This document shows positions 10,975-25,329 of a DNA stretch of 64,000 nucleotides, one piece after another. This DNA is from Epiperipatus broadwayi (taxonomy: Eukaryota > Onychophora > Udeonychophora > Euonychophora > Peripatidae). Where the stretch lies: contig JAQFVV010000020.1 of assembly GCA_028023455.1 (NCBI GenBank), forward strand, positions 7,547,092 through 7,611,091. Reading direction: 5' to 3'. The notes beneath the pieces are model-generated. The model had not been told where the DNA came from. It saw only the letters and a program-made list of their open reading frames with translations, and did no database searches. The translations under genes were made by a program, and so were the position numbers. Each line of letters starts with the position of its first letter. Within the stretch, counting starts at the first letter, position 1.

Positions 10975-13340
10975 AACCTTGCATTTCTAGTAATAATATA
11001 AATAAAGTATTTACTCTATAAAAGTTATTTTTTCACTTAGAAAACCTAATAAAAAACTTTTTTAACTATTTTCTTTATAAATTAAGGATGTTGACTTCTC
11101 TCACAAAAGAAGAGGGATATAACATGGATTTCAATTCTACCACAGATCATCTTGAACAACAGCAAGCAGCCATTTGTACTTCCAATAAATCTCATGACAG
11201 CAAAATTCAACAAGAAACAAAACCAGTAAAAAATCATTTCATGAGTGAAAGCCATGGTATAAAGACAATGCTAATCACTGAGAACTCCAACACCAAATTT
11301 CAGAAAGAAATTCCAGAAAACCAAAGTACAGGAGGGATCATTGTACCAAAGGATAATCCTTCTTCACAAGTCAGTATTGATAAAATTGTTCATAATTTAT
11401 TAGTATCTTAGCTTAAACAGAAGAAATGGCAAATTAAATCAATTCCCATGAATGAAAACATTAATATAAATAACATACCACCCCTTCTGAACCCTACACT
11501 AAATTCTAATAGTGATACAGGCAGTAGTAGATGCACTGGGGAGATTATTTCAATTGATGATTTCCCAGGATTAGAAACTAACAAAAATAAAAATATGTAT
11601 AATGCCAACAGGAGAATTACGGCTAATATTAATAACCATAATAAAACTACTAATGAATGACATATAAGAGTAGACCCTCCATCTAACCAGATTCTGCTTG
11701 ATTTGGGTCCAGCAAGTGATATTTCATATTCTGGAGCTCCTTACTTAGAAATATCAACAGACAGAACACTTACATTAATAGGGATTACCAAAATCAACAG
11801 GACATCTTCAATATGTTTGAGGATGAAGAGCCATTGGCTTCCCAACCCAACCCTTTCAAAAATAAATTACTCAACACAAGTCTTGATGAACAGAAGTTAA
11901 ATAATGATGTCAACAGGTTTAAGGTGACTATACTCCTACAATTGTACTGGTTTTTTCTCAACTATAGCAATGACAAGACCCTTATTCTTGCTGTCACAAA
12001 TTTCAATTGTGAACTTTTCATTTTCCCTGTGGAAGAATTCTGCAGTGAACTTTTTAAAAAAAAATTGTGGAATAGTGTATACAAATTACTAAATCATCCC
12101 AACAGGAGATATCTGATTGTTGAATTCCACAATATATACCAAAGCCAAATTTTTCAAAAGTCAATCAAGTTATCAAATTTATTGAAGACAAAGTTCTTTC
12201 TATAATCAATATGGATAGACCAACAATATTCAATGGCAAATCTGAATTTGCTATCTTAAGTTTACAGAAGCTGATGATTTTTAGCAGCTGCTAAGACCAT
12301 ATGGTGCAGTTTCAAACTTCCCTCTACCATTTAGAAAGAAGGGCTGAAACTTCAGTCCTGACTAATACAGCAGTTTCACTATCATACTCAACCACATACA
12401 CTATTCCCATGATGTACCTTGTGGAATCTGCCTCTCTTATTATCTCTTTTAGAGGGGTACTGCCAGTGTTTCCATTGTAAATTAAAGATGCCTCTAGTTA
12501 AAGTCTGCCCACCCTGGATTTTCCAATACTATCATAACTGCAGACCACTTGCAATTCCTAATAATATTCACTTAATTTTCCCTAAAATAGATATTTTAGA
12601 AAGTAATCTTCTGAGTGCCAATACACATTACAATGTAATCAGCCTCAAAATTGCTGAAACCTTCTAGAACTGCTGATGTTGATGACAGTTCAATAACTAT
12701 TGCTTCTATCCACTCCTTTAGAAGCAGTAGTTCATTTCCAGGGTCAGATGTTATGATTACAGATAACCATCCTTCCAACAAAAAAAAAGTAAAAGAGAAG
12801 ACCAAAAGTGCTAACAGTAAGTGGCAATGTGGATTCTTGGGGTGATGAGCAGGCAGGAAAACAACCCTGAATTTCTAATGATAATATAAATAAAGTATTT
12901 ATTCTATAAAAGTTATTTTTTCACTTAGAAAACCTAATAAAAAACTTCCTTAACTATTACACTTCCTTATAAATTAAGGATGTTGACTTCTCTTACAAAA
13001 GAAGAGGAATACAATATGGATTTCAATTCTACCATAGATTATCTTGAACAACAGCAAGCATCCATTTGTATTTCCAATAAATCTCATTGCAGAATTCTCC
13101 GTTTCATTTCTTTTATTATCATAAAAGCATAAATTTTTGCCTTATGATAATATCAATGTGCTTATATAATTCTGCTAATGTTTCAACCACACTGGTCCTT
13201 GTTTCAAATCAGTGCAAGTTACATCTTTATTCTGTTATTACATCACTGCCATTGTTTGGTCAAGATGGCCTTTGGTTTCCCAATAATGCCTTAGGACACT
13301 TAGTAGTACTCTTAGCACTTACCTTTAGCAATAGATAGAC
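10975..13340 (+). mobile_element. Decayed retroelement with gag/ORF1 and duplicated 5' unit
   Basis: A block of about 220 bp at 10975-11195 recurs in the same orientation at about 12860-13085. It carries an identical-looking leader (AATATAAATAAAGTATTTA), the start codon and the first 30 or so codons of the same ORF. The intervening 1.9 kb holds the ORF1/gag-like pseudogene. The block could be an LTR-like or pseudo-LTR repeat, or the element was tandemly duplicated and the second copy broken. A short unassigned open stretch (13087-13338) follows the second copy. Confidence 0.55.
11088..12845 (+). pseudogene. gag/ORF1-like pseudogene with degenerate zinc knuckle
   Basis: Open stretches 11088-11411, 11448-11660 and 11703-11900 share one frame, broken by stops. 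A frameshift then moves the reading to 11813-12205. The N-terminal part is polar and rich in Asn, Ser, Thr and Gln. The stretch at 11813-12205 is a folded-looking hydrophobic region (VEEFCSELFKKKLWNSVYKL). Further on (about 12460-12510) a frame reads CFHCKLKMPLVKVC, which has the C-x2-C-x4-[P]-x4-C spacing of a CCHC zinc knuckle with the histidine changed to proline. A basic Lys-rich tail ends near 12840. By family knowledge such proteins bind element RNA in the ribonucleoprotein particle. The element type (LTR gag or LINE ORF1) is not resolved. Confidence 0.55.
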
Positions 13341-13649
13341 CCTTACAAATTTTGTATTATATAACAATTAAAAATATAATTTTCTTGAATGGAACATTGG
13401 TCCATAATAATCTATCACCAGCAACTCAATTAGCTCTTTATAAAAAATAGAGTATAATAACCTGTACAAGGCTTTCTCAATGGTTTGATTTCATGTGCTC
13501 TTTTCAATTATGGTTTATGGACACAATGCATACATACATCCAAACCAATAAAGCAAATCACAGAGCAGATGGTTCTACTTTCCAGGGATGATATTGTCCA
13601 TACAGACAGTGCATGAAAATATTTTTTCCTCATTATGTCTTCTATATAT
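13341..13649. other. Spacer before the LTR element
   Basis: Short in-frame fragments between 13380 and 13610 could be decayed transposon coding sequence, but none can be named. The last bases, ATAT at 13646-13649, are the left target duplication of the LTR element. Confidence 0.4.
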
Positions 13650-15858
<2,209 letters not shown>

Positions 15859-16338
15859 TTTGGAGTGCAATGTTTTAGGCATTGAACATTTAAGTTCATC
15901 ACAGGTATAAATTATATACTATTACATATTTAGTATATTAACTGGCGCTTTGAATCAATGATTCTATATTATTATATATAGTGAAAAAGTCATGGATAGA
16001 TTAATTGATTATTCTTAGTAACAAGTATGTTGTTATGAAGATTCATATGGTGTTTATAATTACAAGATTAATATAAATAAAAAAAATGATAATATATATA
16101 ATATGATTTTGAGAGATCAATATTTAAATAACTACTTATTAAATTATGTTTTAAACAAGAGTTAAGTGGGATAAAGTTTTTATATAGACATAGACGTTTA
16201 AAAATATACACATATATCATTAGAACATCATAAGTATATATAAATAGCATGAAGTGGTAAAGAACTTTACGATATAATATTTTGGTTATAAAAATATATA
16301 AACTTGTGTTAAAATTTGAATTAAGTTAAAAATTTATT

Positions 16339-18381
16339 ATGCTTCGAAGTGGGAAAATGTTTTCAAACAAAGATATTGAATGCTCTAGTCAAATGCAAGA
16401 TGATTTGCAAAGTGAACTAAGTGATGATATTAATATGATAGAACAATCATCATTAATACAAGCACCTGGGGGTTCTACAACCATAGTTGAATACCCTCAA
16501 CAAACACAGAGTTTAGATCAAGTGTTATCTCAAACACAAAATATAGTTGATGAAGATTTAAATCAATTATCTAAAATTGAGATTAACCAATCACTTAATG
16601 TTGGTTCAACAAAGGTTATAGATAATAACACAACTATGATGGAAATGTTCCAAATGTTTATGAATAAAATGGACAGTAATAATCAAAAATTACTTGATAA
16701 TATGAATAAAAAATTAGATGATAATATTAATAACTTAAAAAGTGATTTGAATCAAAAATTAGATGATAATAATAATTTAAATCAAAAATTGGATGATAAT
16801 AGTACTAATTTTAGAAGTGACATGTGTAATTTAAAAAATGATTTGAATCAAAAATTAGATGATAATATTGATAGTTTAAGTCAAAAATTAAATGATGATA
16901 ATAAAAAATTAGATGACTTAAGAAGTGATATGAATAAAAAAATAGACGATAATAGTAAAAAATTAGATAATAATAGTACTAGTTCAAAAAATGAAATTAA
17001 AAGTGAACTGTATAATAACAAAAGTGAAGATAAAAAAAATACAATAGGAGATGGAAAAGAATTTTTACCTGGTAAACCTTATCATTGGCATGATTGGTAC
17101 ATTGTTTGTAGTCAAAATTATTTTTATATTTGGAATAAATATACAATTTTAAAGTTTTATAAAAACAGTAATGGATGGTTTGAAATTATTTTGGATGGAA
17201 AATTTGCTACTATGCATATTAGTGGTAACATTTATGAGAGTAGTGGTCTGGAACTATGTTTGAAGGAATTGCAGAGTGCACGTAATCAAGTTAAACCTGG
17301 TACTCCTAGTCAATCTATTTTATCTTTAATTGATTCAACATGTTTAGCTATTGGAAATTGGTCTGTTAAGTATGAAAGAGATGATAGAATTGTTATTCGT
17401 AATTCACAAAATCAAAAACAAGCTATTATCTTACAAAAAGATTTGCATGGTTTTATTTTTGAATCCAATAAAGGTAATAAACATTCTTTTAATGCTGAAA
17501 CTTCACTTGACACTGAATTTTTTACTGATTGGATATCTCAAATTCCTAATGATGGAATAGAAAAATGTCCTATTAATCTTGTTTTAGAGGAGTCAATAAT
17601 AACTCCACAAATAAATTCTATTAAAACAATCATGAATGACACAATGCAGATTAAGGTCAACAATCAACAAGAAGAACTTCAAACTTACTTTGAATGTAAT
17701 GATGATACACAGAGTAAATCATTATTAGTTCAATTGACTACTACAGAAGAAAATTATCAAAACCATTTTGATATTACACAGCAGAGTAAAGATATAAAGA
17801 ATCAGCACAACATTTTTGAAATGATTAATTTAAATCCATTAAATTCAGAAAGAATTGTGGAAATGAATGAAGCAAAAAGTTTCCAAAACACACAAGTCAT
17901 GGAGATTCAACAAACAGAGATAAAGTATAAGACTCAAGATGGTAAAAAAATAGAAAATGAAGTAGTGAATAATTTGGAAATTGTTGTTAAAGATCTTGAT
18001 AAGATAAATGACTTTAGCCCAAAATCTATTTTTTCACATCAGGTATTGTTTGAGATAAAGGATAATTATCTCAAAACTAATATAGATACCTATGATAATA
18101 GTAAAGAACAGAGTCTTAGTCAAAATCATTTAGAATTTATTAAAAAAGATCTACAACAAATAATTATCTCTAATAATAGATTAAATTTTCAGTATTATGT
18201 AATGCATGAAGCTGAAAATTATTTTATTAAAATTGGTTTAGAAGGATTAAATTTAAATACTTGTAGAGTTAATAATGAGAATGAATTATTAACTTCTCAA
18301 ATGAGTATGTCAGAAATTCAAAAAGGTCATACATTCCATAAGTTATGTAATACTTATGAAGGTCCATTTACATTCATTTAA
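16339..18381 (+). CDS. 680-residue coiled-coil protein of the LTR element, function unknown
   Basis: The only long intact ORF in the window. The ATG start at 16339 follows an AT-rich leader and matches no family that I recognise. Residues about 1-90 are polar and probably disordered. About 95-235 are a low-complexity coiled-coil region built of repeats like NQKLDDN and NKKLDDN. About 240-420 are a compact-looking aromatic domain (PYHWHDWYIVCSQNYFYIW, then IGNWSVKYE and FFTDWI). The rest is Asn-, Gln- and Glu-rich with a final segment (YYVMHEAENYFIKIGLEGL). Position as first ORF after the 5' LTR suggests a gag-like or structural role, but no zinc knuckle or major homology region is visible. 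It has stayed open while pol decayed, which suggests recent origin or selection. Codon use is as AT-rich as the surroundings. Confidence 0.75.
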   Translation: MLRSGKMFSNKDIECSSQMQDDLQSELSDDINMIEQSSLIQAPGGSTTIVEYPQQTQSLDQVLSQTQNIVDEDLNQLSKIEINQSLNVGSTKVIDNNTTMMEMFQMFMNKMDSNNQKLLDNMNKKLDDNINNLKSDLNQKLDDNNNLNQKLDDNSTNFRSDMCNLKNDLNQKLDDNIDSLSQKLNDDNKKLDDLRSDMNKKIDDNSKKLDNNSTSSKNEIKSELYNNKSEDKKNTIGDGKEFLPGKPYHWHDWYIVCSQNYFYIWNKYTILKFYKNSNGWFEIILDGKFATMHISGNIYESSGLELCLKELQSARNQVKPGTPSQSILSLIDSTCLAIGNWSVKYERDDRIVIRNSQNQKQAIILQKDLHGFIFESNKGNKHSFNAETSLDTEFFTDWISQIPNDGIEKCPINLVLEESIITPQINSIKTIMNDTMQIKVNNQQEELQTYFECNDDTQSKSLLVQLTTTEENYQNHFDITQQSKDIKNQHNIFEMINLNPLNSERIVEMNEAKSFQNTQVMEIQQTEIKYKTQDGKKIENEVVNNLEIVVKDLDKINDFSPKSIFSHQVLFEIKDNYLKTNIDTYDNSKEQSLSQNHLEFIKKDLQQIIISNNRLNFQYYVMHEAENYFIKIGLEGLNLNTCRVNNENELLTSQMSMSEIQKGHTFHKLCNTYEGPFTFI

Positions 18382-18799
18382 CACATGAATTATTGTGCTT
18401 AATGAAGATAAGCACATATTATGGAAGGACTTTCAAGGATTGTGACCATTTAAAAATGAAAACAGACAATGAGTAATGATTGAACCCATTATAGTTTGTT
18501 AAAGAAAAAAAAATGTATATATAGAAATTTTGATGACATAAATATTGATGAAGGAACTAGATATAGAAAAATTAAATTAAACATGTATACACTTGTTTGA
18601 TGAAATTTAATCTTTGGTTACTTGATCTAGAATAGGAAGTAGACAAAATGGTTAATATGATAAGGTAATAAAATACCAACATAATCTATAAATCTATAAA
18701 GTATAGATATACAATTCTAGATGTATATGTATATAAGTATGTATAAGAAGAATACTTACTAGTATTGGAGAAATATTCTCACCCATCCGACTACATTTT
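18382..18799. other. Non-coding interior of the LTR element
   Basis: AT-rich sequence between the ORF and the integrase remnant. No frame or motif recognised. Most of pol must have been lost at or around this point. Confidence 0.5.
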
Positions 18800-19148
18800 C
18801 ATCAAATTATACCTATATTATTTAAAAAATATAAACCTATTATTAATGAACCCAAAATAAATGAAGAAAAAGACATTTTACAAGCTCATAAACAACTTGT
18901 TAAAATGGCAGGTAATAGAAATAGGAATAAAAAAAATATATTTATGAATTTAAAGTTGGAGATAGAGTATTGATAAAGACTTTCCATCCTAGTAAACCAT
19001 TAGAGAATAAATATCACAAATTCTACAATAAGGACCTTATACTATCATTAAAAAGGCAGGTCCAAATGCATTTTGGATTAACCAAGAAGAAGAGATTTGT
19101 GGTACGTATAATTCACAAATTTTAAAACCTTATTTTGGCTGTTTATAA
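18800..19148 (+). pseudogene. Integrase C-terminal remnant (GPY/F-type module)
   Basis: With one frameshift near 18940 the plus strand reads a typical integrase tail: a basic helix region (EKDILQAHKQLVKM), then KVGDRVLIKTFHPSKP, then a Y-T-I-I-K-K-x-G-P-N-A-F-W-I stretch that matches the GPY/F module, then SQILKPYFGCL and a stop. In intact elements this part follows the catalytic core and contacts DNA or chromatin. The zinc-binding domain and D,D-35-E core are absent. Confidence 0.75.
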
Positions 19149-19676
19149 AGTTATATAAAGAAAGAAGGTGAATATCAAGATAAGTATTGGGCAGTGTAAA
19201 CCATATGGTTGTATAAAAAATAATAATAGTGATCAATGTAAAAGAAAATTTATAATTAAGAACATTAGCTTTGGTAAGGGTATTCTTTAATGCCTTGAAA
19301 TAAGTAAAAACAATAGAGTCAATTCATATTAATAAATGGATACTCTAGTATTTATTTAGTCCTTTTCAAATCCATGTCTTAAAGAAGCAGGAATAAGGCT
19401 AGTAAATATATTTGTATTGTCCAAGAAGGAAACACATTATTTATTTTTTTTTATTTTTTTTTATATATAAAAAAAATATTAACCATCAAAGTCCTTAATT
19501 TTATTTTTGATCATTATCAAAAGAATAAAATAGCCCAAGTATTAGGAAGATATAACAGTTAAAAAAAAATTCAACCCTTCATAGAATCCAAGTATAAATG
19601 CAATTAAACTATAAGAATATACTAAAATATTTGTAAGTATTTAAAATTTTAACTTAAATTAAAATTTTAAATTTCG
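19149..19676. other. 3' untranslated interior of the LTR element
   Basis: AT-rich, with T-rich and A-rich runs near 19440-19480. No ORF. It ends in the polypurine tract. Confidence 0.5.
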
Positions 19677-19691
19677 GAAGGGAAGGGGAAA
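19677..19691 (+). other. Polypurine tract
   Basis: GGAAGGGAAGGGGAA-type purine run abutting the first base of the 3' LTR. In LTR elements this primes plus-strand DNA synthesis. Its position fixes the LTR boundary at 19692. Confidence 0.88.
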
Positions 19692-21704
19692 TATAATAGT
19701 AACTTATAGTTATTATTATTGGTCTAACATGCTTTTATCTCTTATGAAATTATTTATAAATATAAAATTTATCTGACTATTTTATTATGTATACATATAT
19801 ATACTATTTATATATACATTTGAGCTTTAAATAATACATACCTTAAGCTTTTGAGTAAAATGCCAGATTTGAAGTAGAATAATAAATAATTTTATATATA
19901 TTTTATTATTAAATCTTAATGTTTATTGAACAATTAATATTTGAATTAAGCATGAACTTGTAACAACACACAAGCAGATTCATTCGTTCTCTTGTTATTA
20001 AGGAGAAGAAAAGAAAATCATTTCTCTTTAAATAACTTTTTTTTTATCAATACTACTGTTCAATGATTGGAATTTAAATATTAACTTTTCCAAATTAAGA
20101 TAATCTGTGGATTAAAAGTCTGCAAGGAAAATATTTTAATTTTCTATTAAATCTTAAAGGAATAGCAATATAAAAGAAAAGAATGTCTGTTTAAGTTTTT
20201 TGGAAACTACGTTGTTTTAACATTTCCGTTATTCTTCGGATATATATAAATTTAAGATAATTATATATATATATAGAATAAAACAATGTGCTTTGAGTAG
20301 ATCAGCATTATATTGTAAAGGTTTTGAAACCAACTTTGCATGCTATTTTAAAATATTTTGAAATATTTGAAATATTAATTGAAAAGAATGTCTAATGATA
20401 ATAGAAAAATGAAGATTAAAAATATCATCATTCGAAGAATATTTACTATATACTATATCAATCAAGTCATTAGATATTATTAACAGTTTATCAATGAAGG
20501 ATAAATAAATCATCATTATTCCAATGGATTAATATACTTCGTAAAAGATATTCATTAGGATTATGAACTATAAACTTCAATATCTACTCAACTCTGGAAA
20601 ATAAGTTTTCTTTATTATTTATTTATATATATTATAATAATGCTTATATTATTTTAATATGTTTATTATTATTATTATTATTATTATTATTTCAAATTTG
20701 GCATCGCATCATTATATCTTAATAGGAAAATTATATTTAGTATTAAATATAATTAATTGAAAGCTTGACATAATTCATCAAATTAGATGAAGGATATAAA
20801 GAATAGTTATTATTTAATAGATATTTTAAACAGTATTACATTGTATTTACTACATAATATTGTAAACGTTCAATGTATTTTATTTATCAAAAATATTAAT
20901 TTTTGAATCCAGATATTGTTTTTATATATCTGTTAATTTAAACTATTTTCTTTAATTTTTGAAACTTTATTATAGTATTGAATTTTATCATAGGGTATTA
21001 AATAAGAATATTATTTATTAATATTTTTAAAATGGTAAAATTCATCCGTATTTATTTATTAATATTTTATTTATCTATTATATTATATTTTTTATTGTTT
21101 ATTAAATATTGATTTATTAATTTGATCTCTTTGTCTAATCATTATTAAATTATATTATATATGTGCTAGTATTATAAATATCATATGAATGTCAATTATT
21201 AATTAATGCTTATATAAAGGCATATTAAATAATAACTTGTTTTGAAATTATCCCTGAAAAGAGCTAATTGCAAATTCTCCATGAGTTTGAATATCATGGC
21301 ATAATGGTAATTGAAAGAGGGATGAAAGATGGATGAACTAGTCTAAATTATATTAAAACTTATTTAAAGATTATTGAGCTAACATAATAAAGATATATAT
21401 ATATAATCATGGATTTAGTATTTCATCGATTCATTTCTAGCATTCTACCTGAAGACCCAAAGTCCGATTGTAGTGAAAGGCATATCCTCTTTCTAGGGAA
21501 TTTAGTCATCCCGTTATATTTAACAAGACCAACTTAGACTTTAAATATAATTTATTCTGTTATATTTGGCGAACCTAACTGTGAATTCCAAGCATTAAAT
21601 ATAATCGATCCTGTTATATTTAGTATATCAACTGGGATGATTAAATGCCATTCCGTTATATTTGGTGCCTCAACTAGGGCTATCAAATAGGCTGTCCCAT
21701 TATA
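19692..21704 (+). repeat. 3' long terminal repeat
   Basis: Starts TATAATAGTAACTTATAG like the 5' LTR and ends CCCATTATA. It differs from the 5' LTR by a shorter (TTA)n tract, a deletion of about 100 bases near 20888, a smaller deletion near 21580, and scattered substitutions. Confidence 0.88.
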
Positions 21705-22088
21705 ATATGTTTCCAGTGGTTAATACATACAAAAATTGTTTTACATTTTGAAATCTGTTCCATATTTCCTTTTATTATAAGATATCTATTGTTTATTCAG
21801 GAAGTTTTGTAATGAAACAAACATATGCAACATAACTTATCTATATGGATAAATTCATCTTCATATTCAATCATCATTTGAACCACATAATGTATTTATA
21901 ATGTTGTACAGCCCATGCACGTTATTTAAAAACCATTTGAAAAAAATCACTACCTTCAGGTATTGAAGTCATTTTAACATAGAAATTATATAATATTACT
22001 TACAGTGACTTCTAGTTTCTTTGTTTTATTCTTCAGTCTTAATTAATTCTAAGCTATTGCTAGTGTCATTTCTTAACTTGTTGGCAAG

Positions 22089-22766
22089 TAATTAGAAACA
22101 GTAGTGTCACTCAATACAAGCCAGAGTAATCAATGACAGTAGGCTTGTGCATAAAATTGCTATCAAGTGCCTACTCATACAATATCCCTAGACTAGTTTC
22201 TGGCTTGTGTCCTTCATCAATGAGAAGCCTTGGATCTGAGAGCACTGCACCTAGATCTTAGGATCTAATGCAACCCTCCAGCAGCCACCTTTTACCTCTA
22301 CTTAACTACAAAACTATGAGAATACAATTGAAAACACAATATTTTCAATCAAAGTTCAATAGCTTATATAGTCATATGTGTCTGAACTCAGTTCAGTACC
22401 CATACATTTTGGTGTCTTTGGGTTTTTTTAAATAACCATAGCCACCTCTGTCCTATTAGACAGGAGTATATAAGCTACTGAACATTTTATTTTCACAGTT
22501 TTGTAGTTAAGTAGAGATAAAAGGTGGCTGCTGGAGGATTGCATTAGATCCTAAGATCTAGGTGCAGAGCTCTCAGATCCAAGGCTCCTCACTGTGGGGA
22601 TATTGGATGAGTAGGCACTAGATAGGGATTTTATACACAAGCCTTCTGGCATCCACTGATTACTCTAACTTGCACTAAGTGGCACTACTTTATGGATAGT
22701 TTTACATGTTTTAATAACAGTTATGAGCAAGCATAACAAATGGTGATCATGTAATAATTAGAAACA
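22089..22766 (+). mobile_element. Hairpin retroposon copy A, decayed hammerheads
   Basis: Element 22101-22754 flanked by a perfect 12-bp duplication, TAATTAGAAACA (22089-22100 and 22755-22766). The 5' end is truncated relative to other copies. The arms are long inverted repeats carrying AAGCCAGAGTAATCAATG at the left and its complement at the right. The shared 3' end GTGATCATGT is present. The left arm, on the minus strand, has a hammerhead core with C3 changed (TTGATGA). In the right arm the core is deleted between CTG and TGGGGATATTGG, removing about 27 nt. Confidence 0.85.
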
Positions 22767-23157
22767 TCAGCCAAGTTTTGAAAACAAAAACAAATTAATT
22801 TACTAAATATTATTACTCTCATACACTAGCTGTTCCTTGAACACTTGTTGAATTATGAATGAGTTAAGCTTTTTTTAAATTGCTTAGTTTTTTATTAGTC
22901 CTATTTTTTTTTAAATAATTGAATATCTTAATTAACTTGTTTTTTTCCTTCTAAATTTATATATTTAAAGTAATTAACATAATGTGGTATGTACGTCATC
23001 TTTAAAACTACATAGAGAGACTATTAGACTTAAGTCATGATTGAGATGTTTCCAGTTGTGCATTAAATACGAAGTTTTCCTAAAATGCCATGAGATTAAA
23101 ATTAACTGATCTATTAAAAATTTTAATAAGGCAGTATTTACTCTTAAAGTATATCTT

Positions 23158-25100
23158 ATGATGCTTATTGTTGGGGATATTAAATACCAATTAAAGGAAA
23201 ACACACATTATAGCAAGGCAATAAAGCAAAACGTTTTTAGTCCTTCTGAGATAATTAAGAGATTTGCTGGTCTGAAAAGTAAATTAGCCAAGAAATATAA
23301 GAATCTCTCCTTCCTTGCAGGGAAACAAGGCCAATATTGCCTAATTTAGTAAGTACCATAAATATTTTAAATTTAGTAGGAGTTGAATTTACAAGCTCCC
23401 AAATTTCATTACTATGACTAGATCCGCACCTGGTGGGAGGTGGTTGGTATAATCCTCAAATGGAATTAATAGCAAATTTTGAGAATGCACTGGATAAGTA
23501 TGTGAATAAAGAACCAATTATAAAAAATGTGAATGCTTTATTTAATTATTTCTAATAGATTTTGAGAATGCACTGGATAAGTATGTGAATAAAGAACCAA
23601 TTATAAAAAATGTGAATGCTTTATTTAATTTTTTCTAATAGATGCTGGAGTAAAAAGATTAATTAAATTTAATGAATTTCTAATAAGAAATGCATTGTGA
23701 GTGTAAGGAGAACAAAGGAAATTGATTTGTGCTGTTAAAGAAAGCAGTTTATGTTGAAAAAATACATCAGCAAATTAGTCTGATTAAATTTGTGTGAGTC
23801 AATGATTACAACCTTAAAAAACAAATTTATATCTAACATTCTCAGAAAATATGATAATAAAGCATTTTCACATTCTGGTTATCTTAAAATATACCCTTCG
23901 GCAGCCGTCACTCCACAGATATTCACTAATGCAAAGCTCTATAAAAATAATTATCCATTAAGACTTATGATCAATTTTAATGGAGCATATTATTACTATG
24001 CAGCTAAAACGGTTGCAAAATGGATCCAGTCTAAACTTGCCTTGGGAAATTTGACAATTTAATCATTTGATTTAGAATGTCTTTTTTTAATGTGACTGAA
24101 CTCTATGAATATGTTAATAGAGTTTGTGCTATAAATATTATACAAGATCTATTAAAGCATAATTCAATTAGTGGTAAAAGGCCTCAATTTATTATGAATG
24201 TTTAATGGTGGATCAATGACAATTTGTATGCTACATTTAGGAACGAAACTTTTGTTATAACTACAAATTGGATCATAGATTTGTCTAGTAGTGATGTGAT
24301 ATGGAACCTAGCAGTATCATTCATTGAAAGAGGTGTTATTCAACTTCTTTCAGACACTAATAAAGATGATACAAACCCTAAATATGCTTATTCAAGAAAT
24401 ATTTAACAAATTAAAGCAATTCCTGAAATTAAATGGGTAATGGAAGAAGTGGACAATAACTCAATCTATCAAATTTTTGGACTTGAAATTGATCTATTGA
24501 TTATTTAATGATTGTAAAATCTCTGAGTGTTAGGAGTCATGTGCATCCACACTCAAATATTCCATTTCAGTATAAAATGGCAGGCTTTAAAGATTTTTTG
24601 TTAAGGAATTTAAAACTTTATTTACAACTTTAAAAAAGATTTAATTAAAGTTGGTTATTCTAGAATCGTGTGCAACAAACAGTCAATAAAATGTAATAAT
24701 AGACATAAATTTTATAAAATATCTAATTCTAAACCATGGATTGATGTGCCTTACATCGCTAATATATATTCAAAAATAATATTGATTATGCACGAGGATT
24801 TAAATATTGATTTTAGATGCCCCTTATCACTAAATAGACTTATTAACAATTCCAAAGATAAAATTAAAGATGATGATAAAGATTAACTGATATACAGCCT
24901 AGATCATCAATTTTCAGTAGCAGATACTATGGAGAGGCATGCAAATTTAAATTCAAGAATCACTCAGAAAGCTCATTCATATAACAGAGCTAAATGTAAC
25001 AGTGCTTATAAGCTACATGTTTGTAGACCCTGAAAAAATCTGGTCATTCCTTTAGTCCTGCTAAAGCTAAAAAAAATTCTTAGAAAATAATATAGATTTG
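23158..25100 (+). pseudogene. Penelope-like element (PLE) reverse transcriptase, decayed
   Basis: Fragments in shifting frames follow the order of a PLE protein: a region with LVGGGWYNPQ (about 23430-23470); then 23790-24062 with NNYPLRLMINFNGAYYYYAAK, which corresponds to the conserved PLRPIV..GS.TY.LAK block; then 24224-24406; then a P-F-Q-Y-K-M-A-G-F-K segment near 24570; then WIDVPYIANIYSKI (24740-24780), matching the PLE block of the LPYv..iS.ki type, followed by a K-D-K end at 24886. A short segment of about 88 bp is tandemly duplicated (23475-23562 and 23563-23650). A GIY-YIG endonuclease is not seen intact. No catalytic YADD-type motif survives. Confidence 0.7.
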
Positions 25101-25225
25101 AACTCAGTTAAGCCCCTTTAAACTATCCATGCTGTCTCATACCACTGATACATATGACTACACAAGTTGAAAAGATAGTGTGGATAGTTGAAGAGTGCTT
25201 GAAAGTCTGAGTTCAAATTCCCTAT
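25090..25225. repeat. Small hairpin copy of the family-2 flank repeat
   Basis: The arm beginning ATTTGAACTCAGTTAAGCCC near 25095 is answered by an inverted arm ending GAGTTCAAATTCCC near 25222. Related sequence lies at 38405-38500, 39990-40060 and 40740-40800, next to family-2 units. Confidence 0.55.
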
Positions 25226-25329
25226 ATTTACAATTAAGCTCCAGGTATATGAAGAGCGCCTGTATTTCAAATATCAGAAGGTAATAATAAAAATGAAAAA
25301 TAAAATAAGCTAGGCATGTAATTAATTTT

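Noticed and set aside
11088-12205. Host multi-exon gene at the Asn-rich ORFs
   Set aside because: Same-frame stops, a frameshift, a duplicated start unit and a zinc-knuckle remnant point to a decayed retroelement instead of exons.
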